From Pectinophora gossypiella (taxonomy: Eukaryota; Arthropoda; Insecta; Lepidoptera; Gelechiidae): 64,000 bases of DNA. Below are positions 40,801-55,800 of this stretch, in pieces. Under the pieces are notes generated by a model. The model was not told where the DNA came from, made no database searches, and saw only the letters and a program-made list of their open reading frames with translations. A program made the position numbers and the translations under genes. The stretch lies in the NCBI RefSeq assembly GCF_024362695.1, contig NC_065431.1, positions 3,168,624 through 3,232,623 of the forward strand, read 5' to 3'. The first letter of the stretch is position 1; every line of letters starts with the position of its first letter.

Positions 40801-43800
40801 CCAACCTAGAATCATGAGCCTTATGCTCAACCATTGCATATGGGCCACTGGGCCACCGAGGCTGTTAATAATAAAAACTAACGCTAAACTCGAAGAAGCC
40901 CATGTAGTGGTCAGCGAAAAAGCGGCGCTCCACGACCCAGCGGAAGTACCGGTCATTCATCTGTCTATCCAGGTAATGTGTGTGACGCGCCCACGTCAGC
41001 GACTGGAAGAAAAAAATAAAAAGTATATAATTTACTTTTTTTTTTGACGTGACTTATTGTAGATTTACCGCAGATGGCATTAATTACTTGCCCGGATAAA
41101 TGGGGAGCGCTGAAGGCTCTCTCCCGGTACAGTCATGACTACAATTACGGTACAATATAACGTACCCACTTTAGGACACTGTCGCACTAACATATTTGAC
41201 ATTTAGTGAGACACAGTTCAATTTGTCAAAAAATTTAATGTGACATGGTACCAAAGTGTATACATAATTATTAATGCTCGTGACCGTACAACATTTAAGA
41301 CAACAGGCCTGAGGGTGCCCAGTTGGGCGCGAACCTCGGCTCAGGGCGTCGTCTGAGTAGGATACTTTAAACTCACCCCGGACACTTCATACAAAACACC
41401 TCGTTTCACACATACACTACACATTGACGTTATCGTACACGCGCATCTGCGTGTGTGACGTCTGACGCCCATACGACTGAAGACTAAAGTAAGACCGAGG
41501 GGGGGAGGGGAATCCAGCTCAGCCGCTGGTGGGCGGCGGAGAGTTGCCGTTCTATATATTAGTCCTTATAAATAAAAATTAGTATCATGCGCCGACCTAA
41601 CTCAGTCTTGTGTTACTAGACTCGCCAGTTCACATCCAGTAGGGGTCTAAACTAATGATTTTCAAATTCATATTCGGCCTTCCTCTACCACTGAATACTA
41701 GTGATTTCAAATTTGGATCTTAAATATTTATCACATACTCAGCGGTGAAGAATAACATCGTGAGGAAACCCACATTTACACTTATTCGTTTATTCACTTA
41801 TATCATTAGTGTCACCATTACTGACGCACCCAATGCGGTGATGGAAAATCAAGGTTCCTTTAACCTTTTCACGGACAGAGATCATGGGTCATTGATGGTT
41901 CATAATAGCCACCTATATGACACCTGAATATGACACCTGGGAATCGGAACGTCATAAGACGTTCTGTCCTTGAAAGTGTTAAGAAACTTAGTAAATATTA
42001 ATATAAAATCAACAAAAATGAATAAAAAATACATGACAGAAACTAACAACTTACGTTGACGAATGCAGCACAAAACGGCATGAAAAGCAGAACATACTTC
42101 CACATCGATAATCCCCAGTTTTGGGGTATAAGGGGTCGCCGGCTGTGAACAATGAGTTCCTTAGCCCAGTACCTAGAAGAAACAAACACATTATTGGACT
42201 CCAATCATAGAATAAGGAATAATACTACGTAGGTGGGTCGTTCTTCTTTTTTATCGACAATGATCTGTCTTACGTACTGCTTTTAATAAGTTATGTTTTA
42301 GAATTTTATTTCATGTTTCCACTGTCCAAAAATATAGTTATCTTATTATACTCAAAATACAAGCAAAATACTAATCGGTTCCTCAATTAGTTATTAACGT
42401 AGCTTCATTGTTTTTCACAAAATTTTGTGACAGAGTGGTATATTGAAATGCTGTCTCCGATGAAAAGGGCCACTCTGTCACAATATTTTTTGGAATGCGC
42501 CTGCAAAGAAAAGTATGTTACCAAGATAAAGAGAACCCCTAAATAGTCCTTTACCGACAGATCTTTTTATGATGTTTTAAAATATTTATTGCCGTTATAA
42601 TTTTAAAGATGTTGAGTCCGATTAATTGGAAAAATGTCTTTTTATTGTCGATAAAAAAGAAGAACGACCCAGGTATAGAACGGCAACTCCCCGCTTCCCA
42701 CCAGCGTCTGAGTTAGGTTTACCTCACCCCCCCCCCCCCCCTCAAACATAGTTTAGACTTGAATCGTATGGCGTCAGACGTCACACACACAGATGCGCGT
42801 GTACGATAACGTCAATGTGTAGTGTTTGTGAAAAACGGGGCTTCATGAATAAGTCAGGGGTGTGCTAAGGGCTTGTATTGTATTGTCATACCTTATTTCC
42901 CAAACGCAAAACATGAATATAATTATTGGCGCCAACGGAAATATACACACGAAGAATGTGCCTTGGCAGAGCAAGATGACTGAAACAAAATAATCATATC
43001 TGATTATTTATTTATTTATTTATTACATATTCACACACATTATCATAACAGGCCAGGCCCAATTCGATAATGCTTAATACAATCCAATTACAACTAAACA
43101 TAAATCAATAGATAACAAAAATAATAATCAAATACATCATTAATAATTCCCATAAATAAAAACAAAAAATTAGAACATTATTAAATTATTATTTCAAAAA
43201 TTAACAATTAAGTAGTCAAATTTACAATCAATTGATATTTTAAATTAGTCAATGAATTCCTAGTTCCTAGATCTTAAATTCCATTTACCTACTTAAGTAC
43301 TCTAAAGTGACAACCGTAAATCTCGACAGAGTACAAACAAATACATCCAATTCCATGGACACTGCGTTAATTATATGGAGGGCAGTGGTGAGAGGCGCAT
43401 AGCGTAGCACGTTAGTTCTCGCCGTCGGAACCACAAACACCTCATTTCGTGGCCCCCTACGCAGTCTTGTGTTAGGTACTTTGAGGTACTTGTAATGGTT
43501 CTAATTCCTGTGGACACCATCTAAATTTATTTTAAGTTATACCTGTAAATTTCTTATCCACTGAAAACGAAAGGAAAGCCTGGCAAGTGGAGCATTTCAA
43601 CCTTAAAATTCTGATCTTCTTCTATCGTTTGGGTTGCGAGGTGGAATACCAACCTCATCGACCCTGGTGTCAGGTTTACTATTGAGCCGCCAGAGGCCCC
43701 TCACATGACTCATGTAACGACTACTTACATCAGTGAGTAGAAACCGGGACCAACGGCTTAACGTGCCTTCCGACGACGAATCATCTTACTTTCGGACAAT

Positions 43801-46800
43801 CAGGCGATCAGCATAAATATAATGTCCTAACCGCACTAGGGATCACAAAGTGATTTTAGTGATATGTTTCCAACGGAATTCGTACCTGGGACCTCCGGAT
43901 CGTGAGCCGAACGCTCAAACCACTGGACCACAGAGGCCGTTAAAATTCTGGCTGAGTAAATACTTACATATTTTGTTGAGTCTATCCATAATGTAGTGTT
44001 GAGTGACAGGCAGTAGTTGGTATTCCCTTTCCCAGCACGGCACGTCAACGTACCCGTCGTCCAATGGAAACACGTCCGTTTTGAGCTTCCTCCTCCTAGA
44101 ACATCATTACTATATGAGGTCACTTCCGGCATAGTAGTTAATGTCATTCATTCATTCATCATCAGCCGTACGACGCCCACTACTGGGCATAGGCCTCCCC
44201 CAAGGATCTCCACGACGATCGGTCCTGCGCTGTCCGCATCCAGCGGCATCCCGCGACATTCACCAGATCTTCGGTCCACCTTGTAGCGGGCCTACCCATT
44301 CCATCATTAATGCCATCTGCGGCAAATCTACAATAAGTCACGTCAAAAAAAAAGAAAAAAAAAGTGAGGTCCCGCGTTGAATCCTGGTAGCGACATATCA
44401 CAAAAAAATGTGATCCCTAATTCGGTTTGGACGTTACAGGCTGATCACCTGATTGTCCAAAGTAAAATGATGGCATGATAAGCCGTTGAACCCGATTTTC
44501 ACTTTTTTTTTGACGTGACTTATTGTAGATTTGCCGCAGATGGCATTAACTACTTGGCCGGACAAATGGGGAGCGCTGAAGGCTCTCACCCGGTAATTTT
44601 TTTCTGACTGACGTAAGTAAGTAGTCGTTACATGAGCCGTGCCTGGGGCCTGTCGGGGCTCAATAATAACCCTGACACCAGTGTTGATGAGGTTACTAAT
44701 CCACCTCACAACCCACACGATAGAAGAAGTAGATTATTACCATAAAACAAACGATAGACTACTTTCCAACCAGTTCTATAGGATACTTTAAGCTCACCCG
44801 AACATTTCGTACAAAACACCTCGTTTCATATACACATTGCACATTGACGTTATCGTACACGCGCGTCTGCGTGTGTGATGTCTGACGCCATACGATTGTA
44901 GACTAAAGTAAGACCGAGGGGGTGAGGTAAACCTAGCTCAGCCGCTGGTGGGGAGCGGAGAGTTGCCGTTCTATGTATGTAGTATTATTCCTTATTTTAT
45001 GCTTGCACTAGGGTTTTCCCTGTATCGCAGTCGTCATTAAGAGCCACGCTCTTGTCGGCGTAGCATTCTCCATGCCAATTTATTTGGTTTCATTTTTGCC
45101 TTCCACCCCGTAGTACTGTGTTTGACGCGAGTGGTGCCACAGTAACCCTAAGATAATACAGTTTTTGCACAAATATTAAATACCTATACGTACTTTAGTA
45201 GACTTATAACTTCCTGGTAAATCTTCTTAACCTTGAAAGTAGACAGGAATATCAAATATAGTTCATCGATACACGTCCCCATGCCACAGTTCATGTCTGA
45301 TATCCCTAAGTACATATTTTTCCTGTCACGATCGTGTGGAAATGTATAAAATGCACCCTGGAAATTATAACAATCATAAAATAAAAGATTTTGTTAACCA
45401 TTTTTAATATTATATTAAATAGTTACTTTCGCAAAGGCCGGCCATAGGATGGGTGACCACAAAAAAAGTTTTCATTTCGAGCTCCTCCGTGCCTCATAAG
45501 GCACGTTAAGCCGTTGGTCCCGGCTGCATTAGCAGTCGTTAATAACCACCAATCCGCACTAGGCCCGCGTGGCGGTTTAACCATCTATCCATCCATAGGA
45601 AGGCCCGTGCCCCAGCAGTGGGGACGTTAATGGGCTGGTGATGATGAAATAGTTAAATATAAAATTGATACAGGGCGTAAGCACGCGATTCTTTCTCGCC
45701 GCGACAGAGATCGTCTGTCTCTTTCTGTGCAGTACTGTGAGAGAGTGACGGGTGACGTATGTCGAGGCGAGAAAGAGTCACGTGCTTACGGTGCTAAGCC
45801 CGCAGAATGTGGTTACGGTCGGGAGTCTATGTATATGTGTATGTATACAGTATGTACAAATATTTACCTGCCAATTCAAGGTGATATAGTAAACAGAATC
45901 ATAATTCTAACCTTCAAAAAAGCATAGAAGAAAATCAAGTTGAAATTGATAATCAAACTCATCCCAAATAGCTTGAAAACGTGACTTCTCTCATAATCCA
46001 GTTGAGTGCGTGTGTTCAAAAGGTCTGTCAGTGCCTTCGCTAGACTAACCCACAACTGGAAATAAAATTGGGGTAGTCAGAGGCACATCCATCGCAAGAT
46101 GAACTAAGTACCCATACCCATACCCACAAAACAGAAAAAAAAGTGCGAGTCGAACTCGCCCATAAAGGGTTCCGTAGGGCAAAATAAAAAAAGTCATCTC
46201 CCCATACAAACCGTATCAGCTAATGGCTCATTTAGTACGGGAGGCCAAAATTTTTTTTATATTTCGACCCATGTTCCTTGAAAAAGGTTGAGTTTCATTG
46301 CCAGAACCTCGTCCTTCAGTATTATCGCTCATTTTTACGCCCTCTAGATATGGATTTAAGTTGAAGGAATGAAAGGCAAATTGCGGTTTACGATTTATGA
46401 CGTATTAAAAAACTACTTAATAAATCTCGTTCGTATGCTCCATATCCCCTCCGGTTGATTGAGGGGAGGCCTGTGCCCAGCAGTGGGACATATATAGGCA
46501 GTTTATGTATGTATGTATGTAAATCTCGTTCAAACCAATTTTGGTGGAATTTTGTATGGTCACACACACGCATTTTACCACTTTGGAAGAATCTCTCGCG
46601 CAACGTGTTCAGTTTAGAAAAAATAAAATAGAACCCTCAATATCATTTTTGAAGACCTATCCATAGATACCCCACACGTATGGGTTTGATAAAAATACAA
46701 TTTTTGAGTTTCAGTTCTAAGTATGTGCAACCCCAATTTTTTTTCTATTTTTGTGTGTAAATTCTAATGCGGTTCACAGAATACATCTACTTACCGAGTT

Positions 46801-49800
46801 TCAACAGTATAGCTCTTATAGTTTCGGGAAAAAACTGGCTGTGACATATTCCGGCCAAGTAGTTAATGCCATCTGCGGCAAATCTACAATAAGTCACGTC
46901 AAAAAAATAATGGCTGTGACATACGGACGGACAGCCGAACGGACGCACAGACATGACGAATCCATAAGGGTTCCGTTTTCGCCATTTGGCTACGGAACCC
47001 TAAAAACAACAAAAAAAGAAGACTATAAGGAGATGATATAGGTACGTACCGTTTCTGCAAACAAGACAAAAATCCCGTTAAGAGTACCCAGTATGTCCAT
47101 ACAGTAATAGTTATACTTAGATTGGTCCACTCGTAATTTTTTTTCTTTAACTGTCACTTCTAACTTGTGAAATTTGGTCAGTACCAAGTTTGAAAACAGT
47201 ATCATTAGTGATATATAAACGAACACCTGAAACGGAACGTTAATAAGTGTGGATCACGGTATAGAAGGCAGAGGATTTTGTATGAGAGCCGCTGTCGCCG
47301 CCAGTTCAACCCCGCTCTATTTTACTTACTTTCGGACAATCAGGTGATCAGCCTGTAATATATATTAATGAAATCATTATGTATGTACGTAAAAATGTAT
47401 CACTCCTTCCGAGAAACTGTGAAAGGCATACTTACAATACAAGGAATAAAAATAAAATTGTTGTTCAAAATTCTAGATTAAGTCAATTAAATTCATCTTT
47501 TTTGGGGTTATGTATACGTTTTTACAATAAAATACCAGATAAGTAATATTTTAAATTTGTCAGAGAATAAATTTAAAGCTCACATGAAGCTTACTTTATG
47601 AAAAAAGCTTATTATAAGATTAATGATTACCTAAATTATAAAATGTCTGGTATTGAATGTGTTCCTCTAGTTATTAAATAACTTGTAATGTACTCTCATT
47701 GATTTAAAAGATGTGTTGCTGTTGCAGTTTCTTGTCATTTCTTCTCCTCAGCCATAACACCTTGCGAAATGACGTATATTCAAAAACGTTACATTGACCT
47801 TCAACAAGTTAATCCCTGATAATTAAGTTGAATAAATGATTCTGATTTCTAATGTCGTAACCAAACTAGGTATTCACAAAGTGATTTCTATGATTGGTCC
47901 CCAACGGGTTCGAACCCGGGACCTCAGGGTCGTGAGCCCAACGCTCAACCACTGGACCACGGAGGCACCACGGTTATACACTCAATTACAATTTGCTTTA
48001 ATGTTTCTTACTGTCTATTTATTTGTACTATCTTGTGTAAGTTGCTTTTATTACGTGTTTTGATTGTAAGTTGTGTATTATTCCGTGTTTTTTTTTTATA
48101 TTTGTTACTGTCGTGTCCCTATACAGGGTGTTAGTGACATCGTCCTGAATACCTATTGAGGGGAATGATTCAGTCCATGATTCTCAGTCATCAAGTGGAA
48201 TTTTCCTGTCGAAAAATCACTAAAATATTTACAGTTTCCAACTTTTGTGACGGAAAATTTCATTTGATATCAACAGAATCATGGTTTAAATCATCCCCCA
48301 AAGTTTTCGTTACGATGTCATTAACACCCTGTATAATAAACAATTCTTTTTTTCTTTCTAATAATAATCAATAAATAACTTACGCAAACAACTAACAAAA
48401 TCAGTAGAACAAAAAATTCGACACACTTTTTCAATATCTTAGTGAAGTTAATATCTCTGAGAGACCCTAGCAGTTTCGGATTCATCTTAAACGAATAAGT
48501 GACGTAAGGTGGAACTCTCTCCGTTGGTCTAAATTCAGGTCTGAAAAGGAAAACTTTTTTAAACCGACTTCAAAACAGCAGGAGTTTCTCAATTCGACCG
48601 AACATTTTTAAATGTTTTTGCGTGATTTATTGTAGATTTGCCGCAAATTACGCTACTTAGCCGGACAAGTGGGAAGCGTTGAGGAGTCTCAGTACTCTCA
48701 CCCGCTACAAAATTTCAGACAACAAGCCTGAGGGTGGCCAGATTGGCGTGACAGCTCAGGGCGTCTGAGAGGATATATTTAAAAGAATTAGTCGACTCTA
48801 CTAGCAGAGAATAAGGAATAATAAATACTACGTATAGAACGGCAACTCCGCCCCCCACCAGCGTCTGAGCTAGGTTTACCTCACCCCCCCCCCCCCCCCT
48901 CGAACACAGTTTAGACTTGAATCGTATGGCGTCAGAAGTCATACACGTCAATGTGTGGTGTCTGTGTAAAACGAGGTTGTTTGTATGAGGTGTCCGCGAT
49001 GTGCTAGTAGTTCGACCTTGAGTTCCTTTAATTACTTTCAAACCCATCATCATCAGCCGAAAATCGTCTACTGCTGAACATAGGCCTCTCCCAAGGCTGG
49101 CCATGACCGACCCTCTGCTGCCCGCATCCAGCGTTTTCCTGCGACCTTCAGAAGATTATCAGTCTTTTGGGGCGACCCACGCTGCGCTTTCTGATCCGCG
49201 GTCACCACTCGAGAAGCTTACGGCCCCATCGGCACCCAATCGACATCGGCATCCGTTCTATAAGCGATATGCTCTGCCCACTGTCGCTGCAGTTTAGCCA
49301 TTGTTAGTACATACAAAGAATCAACCATACCTTGGCATTTTCTTATCATATTTCTCATTAGTCTCCCACATCCACGACAAATAGTAATCTCTCCTCCTCC
49401 ACAATGCGTACAGCAAAAGTACTGAAAACATAAATATCCAATTTATAGGCTCCGTACCGTAGAATACGGAATATTCTTCTTTTATCGTGTGGGTTGTGAG
49501 GTGAATTACCAACCACATCAACCCTGGTCTCAGGGTTAGTATTGAGCCGCCAGAGGCCTCTGATATGGCTCATGTAACGACTACTCACTTACATCAGTAA
49601 TCATCGGGATCAACTAACTTTCGGACAATCAGGTGATCAGCCTGTAATGTCCTAACCAAACTAGGGATCACAAAGTGATTTTTGTGATATGTCCCCACCG
49701 GGTTTCGAACCTGGGACCTCCGGATCGTGAGCCCAACCCTCAACTACTGGACCACAGAGGCCATTAAGTAGAATAAGGAATAATACTACGTATAGAACGG

Positions 49801-52800
49801 TAACTCTTCGCTCCCCACCAACGGCTGGGTTACCTCAGCCCCCTCGGTTTTACATTAGTCTTCAATCGTGTGGGCGTCGGGTTGATTATTCAATTATTTA
49901 ATATTCGTACACTACATGGTTGAGTGAAGGACTCTTTTAGTGCAATGCAATATATTATTTAATTAAATCTGTATTTACCAAACTAGAAAGAATAAATATA
50001 CAGGGTGTTTGTGACATCGTAACGAATACTCAACGGGATGATTCAGACCATGATTCTGAGTTGATATCAAGTGGAACTTTCCGTCGCAAAATTCATGTAT
50101 TTTTTGTATTTTTAAATTACTTTCAATTCTATACTTTTTCGATGGAAAATTCCACTTGATATTAACTCGCAATAATAAGCTGAATCATCCCTCTTTATAT
50201 TTGTTACGATCACATTTACACCCTGTACAAGTACATACAGCTAGCAAGTAGGTAAGAGTATTAGTGACATCGTAGCAAATACTCAGGGGGATGATTCAGA
50301 CCGGACTATGATTCTGAGTTGATATCAAGTGGAATTTCCTATCGGAAAATTCATGAAAATCTTGGTGTTTTTTTTTTCAGTTTCATACTTTTGCGACGGA
50401 AATTTCCACTTGATATCAATGCAGAATCATGGTCTGAGTTCCATAGAACCCTGTATTTCATTTCATTTGATACTTACGCCCCATTATCGCCACGTAGCTA
50501 GCAAGAAGGTTGTATGGGTTGTCGATAAAAACTTTAAATTTCACTTCCTTTTCGTAATCATCCATGAACCGGTAGGGACAAGTCTTCGCACTGCGACACT
50601 TTTTGCACACTCTTAGGTCGTCATATTTGTCTAAAACCAATTAGACATGGAACTAAAACCAACTTGGAGATGTCCTTATGAAACGATTGATGAATGTGGA
50701 GGAAGCAAGAGAAGTGTGTCCGAATCAAAGCAAATGGAATTGCATAATCTGCTTACCCTGGTGGGAAATAGGCGTGAGATTATGTATATAACTAGCTTTT
50801 GCCCGCGACTTCGTCCGCGTAGCGTGTTATAAAAGAAAGATCTTTGTGTGTGTGGGAGTGCATGCCAAATTTCAAGCGTCTAACTTAAGTGGTTTTCATA
50901 CAAAAGGATTTTCCCGCTAATTCCCGTTCCCGTGGGAATTTCGGGAATTCCTTTCTTAATGCACCTCTACGGTACCTAAGCTACGTCCCTTCCAAATTTC
51001 AAGTGCCTACGTTTAGCCGTTTAGGACGTGCGTTGATATGTCAGTCAGTGAGTCAGTCAGTTTCTCCTTTTATATATTTAGATGTATGTATGTATGTATG
51101 TATGGGACTTAAAGATAGCTATTTTAGGGTACATATCGTGAAAACCACGTGATATCAAGAGGATAGACTAGCCAGTCTAAGACGATCAATCTCATTTTAT
51201 ACTTTTCGAGTTACTTATTTTCGGAATTTTTTTAAGAATTAAGTAACAATGAGTACGACGTTTGACCGTTTTTATTGATGACGTCACAGGACAGTATTAC
51301 CATACAAACTCGAGCCAACTGTGTTTTTTTGAGTGAAGGTTTCAGCACTTACGGGAAATTAAACATGAGGAGGAGATGGGCCTTCTTTTATAAATAAAAG
51401 TCCGAACTGGACGGGTATAATCCAGTCCATCAACACACACGGAAATATTATTAACACAGAAGGTTACATACAAAAACTCTCTAAAATCTCGGAGCGAATT
51501 AAAAATGCACCTGTCGCATGTCGCCTAGAAAGCCTTGCACTAAGAGAAAGAGGTGAAGTGCGGGGGCGGGCGGTGTGACGTATGGCCAAGCGCGAGTCGA
51601 ATTTATTTGGCACTGACTACAAGATTATTCGGTCTTGTCATACGCCGCAAACGTGCAAGTCCGATACTGGGGTTCGAACATTCTAGAAATGGTATCGAAA
51701 ATGAATTTGAGACTCACTGCTTCCGTAATCGTATTCGTTGAAGCCTCCATATTTGTTTCTGCAATAGATTATATCAAATAGATAAAACTGTCCAGATGAG
51801 ACACTGAGGAGTAAGAAGCGCGCGACTATCTATCTCACTCGCACTTAGCGTTACTCGGCATAAGGTTTTTATGAAGTGTCCGGCGCGTGAAAATTTTTTT
51901 TAGAATTATCTAGAACTATTTAGATTTCACCACCAACCCGCAGTGAAGCAGGGTGGTGGAGTATGCTCCATACCCCCTCCGGTTGATTGAGGGGAGGCCT
52001 GTGCCCAGCAGTGGGACGTATATAGGCTATTTATGTTATTTGTTATGTATTTAGATTTAGTACTTCTAATAGGGTATTTGACTGGGGCAATCAAATATAA
52101 ATTTAAAACGCTAATCTAGAAATAGAAGCCAGTCTAAGATGATCAAAAATCAATCTCATTTTACATTTCGACTTATTTTCGAATTTTATTTATGAATTAA
52201 GTAACAATGAGTACGACTTTTGACCGCTTTTATTGATGACGTCACAGGACCTTTCCTTTCGTTTTGACGTTTCGTAAAAAGTATTCATTTGACTGAATAA
52301 GTTGTCAAGTAGCCTAATAGAACTAGCTATTTATCATGGTATAAGAAAACCTGTTCAAAACTGACAGCTAACATTTCAAGGTTAGCCCAGCTGACGTCAT
52401 CCCGCCCTGTGTTGCCATTTCGTAATAAATAAATTACCCACGACCGAAGTCTTTATATTTAATTTGCAACGAAATTTTGAACGTTTTAGTAAAAGATTTA
52501 AGTTTTGATATGTTTTATAAATGTGAAAAGTAATAGTAATTAAATACATTAGTCAGTAATTCGGTTAATTTTCAATAATAAACTTTACGTCCTTGAAATG
52601 TTGGAGATACCAATTTATTGGTAACTATAAGTATATACTATAAGTGGTAACACCTACGTCATCAGCGGGCTAGCAATGGCGGCTTGTCATAAGGATTGAG
52701 CATACCTGGTTTTCGTATACCATGAGAATGGTATTTATATTCAGTAGGTACTTACACGAGTGTTCTAAATTTGATATTAGCGAAGCCGACTGCATACGTA

Positions 52801-55800
52801 ATAAGCCCAAATACACCGACAATTAGTAGCATTATATTACAATATTCGAAAAACGCGAACAAAAATGCTATCTGCAATTAAAGAATAAAATTAAGACACT
52901 GCTTCTATGCTGTTCTGGGAGCATATAAAAAACATAGAACACGTTCAGCTGCTTCTCTTCCCGGGCATGTCGTAAAAACCGACAGAGGGATTGTGTCCTC
53001 TAACATGATGGACTAATGTTATGGGCGATAGGCTGATCCCTTATCACCATAAGGTTCATCATATCCATCTTTGGACTTCGTATCAACAGTGGCTGCAAGT
53101 TGTCTTTGATTACTTGTGGCTCTGCCCACCCCATTAGGGATTACGGGCGTGAGTTTATGTATGTATGTATGTATTAAGACACTGATAAAATTACTAAAGT
53201 CAAGGCTGTATGGTCCTCAGATCTTGGTCTGCCTTTATAAGGCGCATTTAAACGACAACATAGCTATGGATTGATACGAAAGTGATATGTCTATTATTTT
53301 TGACTTTTTGGCGGGAACGGAAACGGAACGGTTACTTTCTTCATTGAATAATCTAAATAATTAATACGAAGTAGTGTTTTCTGGTTTATGATCGCATTAA
53401 ATTAGTCGGTAAGCATTCGCGATAGTGTTATTATATAAGAATATTCAATAAACAAAGTGTAACCTATCTATTTTCGTTTTGTGCCAACAAGCTGCTTCAT
53501 AACTCGAAAGTTTATGCGGACTTTAGAGTTAATTCGTTTGGGGTTTGGAGTAGGTTTCATCATTCATCATCATCAAAAAAAAAACATAAGACATGGCTGT
53601 ATGGGCATAGTTCCCTTTGCCTTGCCCTTCGAGGAAAACCAATACAAAAAAAATGTCTATTCTTTTGTGTTGTCTTGTTATTTGGGTGTTTCTGTTACAA
53701 TATTTTTACTAAAGGCGAACTTCTTTTTTATCCCTAACCTGAAAAACACTCCTTAATATCTCTGTGTTAAAATAATAAAGTTACCCTTTCGCCAAGGTAC
53801 TCTCTGATCAGGTGTATCGGCTGCCAACGGAATAAGTTCCTGTACCCAACCCAGTGGTAGAACAAGGCCTGAAAACAAAAGAAATCACATAACACCACGT
53901 GGTACAGTGGTTGAGGCGTTGGGCTCAGGATCCGGAGGTGCAGGGTTCAAAATCATGGAATCATGGAACGGCCTCTGAGGTCCAGTGGTTGAGCGTTGGG
54001 CTCACGATCCGGAAGTTCCGGGTTCGAATCCCGGTGGGAACATATCACAAAAATCACTTTGTGATCCCTAGTTTGGTTAGGACATTACAGACTGATCACC
54101 TCATTGTCTAAAAAGTAAGATGATCCGTGCTTCGGAAGGCGGCTGAATAATAATCATGACACCAGGGTTGATGAGGTTGGTAATTCACCTCACAACCCAC
54201 ACGATAGAAGAAGATGGAATATCGTATATTTGCGCTTAAGGGTACCCAGGGTTACGACGTAAAATACTTTCTAACTCACATGATTATTTTGTTGCTGTCG
54301 CATAATATACTTAAAGGGTGTAACGAAAACTTTGAGGGATGATTCAGGTCATAATTATGAGTTGATGTCAAGTGGAATTTTCCGTCGCAAAAGTATGGAA
54401 CAGAAAATAATTTAAAAAACACAAAAAATCATGAATTTTCCGAGAGGAAAATCCATTTGATATCAACTCAGAATCATGGTCTGAATCATCCCCCTCAGTA
54501 TTTGTTACGACGTCACTTGTATGGCTACTTAGTACTTGTACGGGGTGTAAGTGACAAAGTAACCGATACTGATAGGGATGATTGAGCTCATAATTCTGAG
54601 TTAATATCAAGTGGAATTTTCCATTGCAAAAGTATAGACATGAAAAATTTTTAAATTCTTAAAAAATATCATGAATTATAAAGAAACTCAGAATCATGAT
54701 CTGAATCATCCCCCTCAGATGGGGGCAGAGGCCAAGAGGGAAACCACTGCCCTTTTTTCACTATAAAGTAGTATGGAGAGAATGCTACACCGACTTGTTT
54801 CGTGGTGCGTACTCCACCACGCTGCTCCAGTGCCGGTTGGTGGAGGTGTCTGGGCTAGTAGCCTAGGCCACACGGCTTAACTTGCCTTCTGATGCTCGGA
54901 ATCATCTTCCTTTATCCGAGAATCAGGTGACTCAGCCCGCTCCGAAGATGTCCCCATCGAGAATCGAATCCGGACCTTTAGATCGCGAGCCCAACGCTCT
55001 AACCACTAGACCATGGCTGTTATAATATTACGCTGTTTTTTACCTGTCGCCCGTGCGCTTCAGAGGTTTTTTGATGTTTCGATAAAAAAAACGGCCCCTC
55101 GTGCAAGGGGAATGCGTCTATGATAATATTACGATCCAGCAACCTGCAAGGAACAATTGGGTTTTATACTAGATTCAAGATAAATGACGAAATTTTGGGG
55201 GGTTAAAATGGCCACATCGAAGCTATTCATCAAAAAAAACAATATTGCAATTTGACATTTGCGCATATAAAAGTAAGTGCGCAATGCAAGAAATCCTCAC
55301 TCTCACTAGGGGGCAGGTTAGGATTTTAATACGGGCCCTCACGGGGCATTGGAGACTCAATAAGCACCTACACAGAATGGAGCTGACCGAGTCTCCTTAA
55401 AATAATAATTTTATGTTTTCAACCCCCTCAAATGTAGTTTAAGACTTGAATCGTATGGTGTCAGACGTCACACACACAGATGCGCGTGTGCGATAACGTC
55501 AATGTGTAGTGTCTGTGTGAAACGAGGTTGTTTGTATGAAGTGTCCGGGGTGTGGCTATTACTCTATGATAACCTTACCTCTGCAAGCCAACATAGTTTC
55601 CTGGTTCTCCAAAAGTGACAGCTTGAAGTATTTTGTAAGTAATGAGACTTCTTTCCATTGTTGAATAGTTCAAGGGACCCGGGTAAGATTGTCTGAAATC
55701 ACGAACCTACTGTAAGCTTTGCAACTGGCTCGCTCCCTCTGCGCAGGCCTCAAACGTCTGTTTTAACTTTCAGACAAAGAGCAACACGGACCTCCGCGGA

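Noticed and set aside
43836..44147. 103-codon - strand frame over anoctamin exon 14
   Set aside because: Out of register with the flanking exons; the frame giving the WE.EY and HYIMDRLNK match fits both splice phases.
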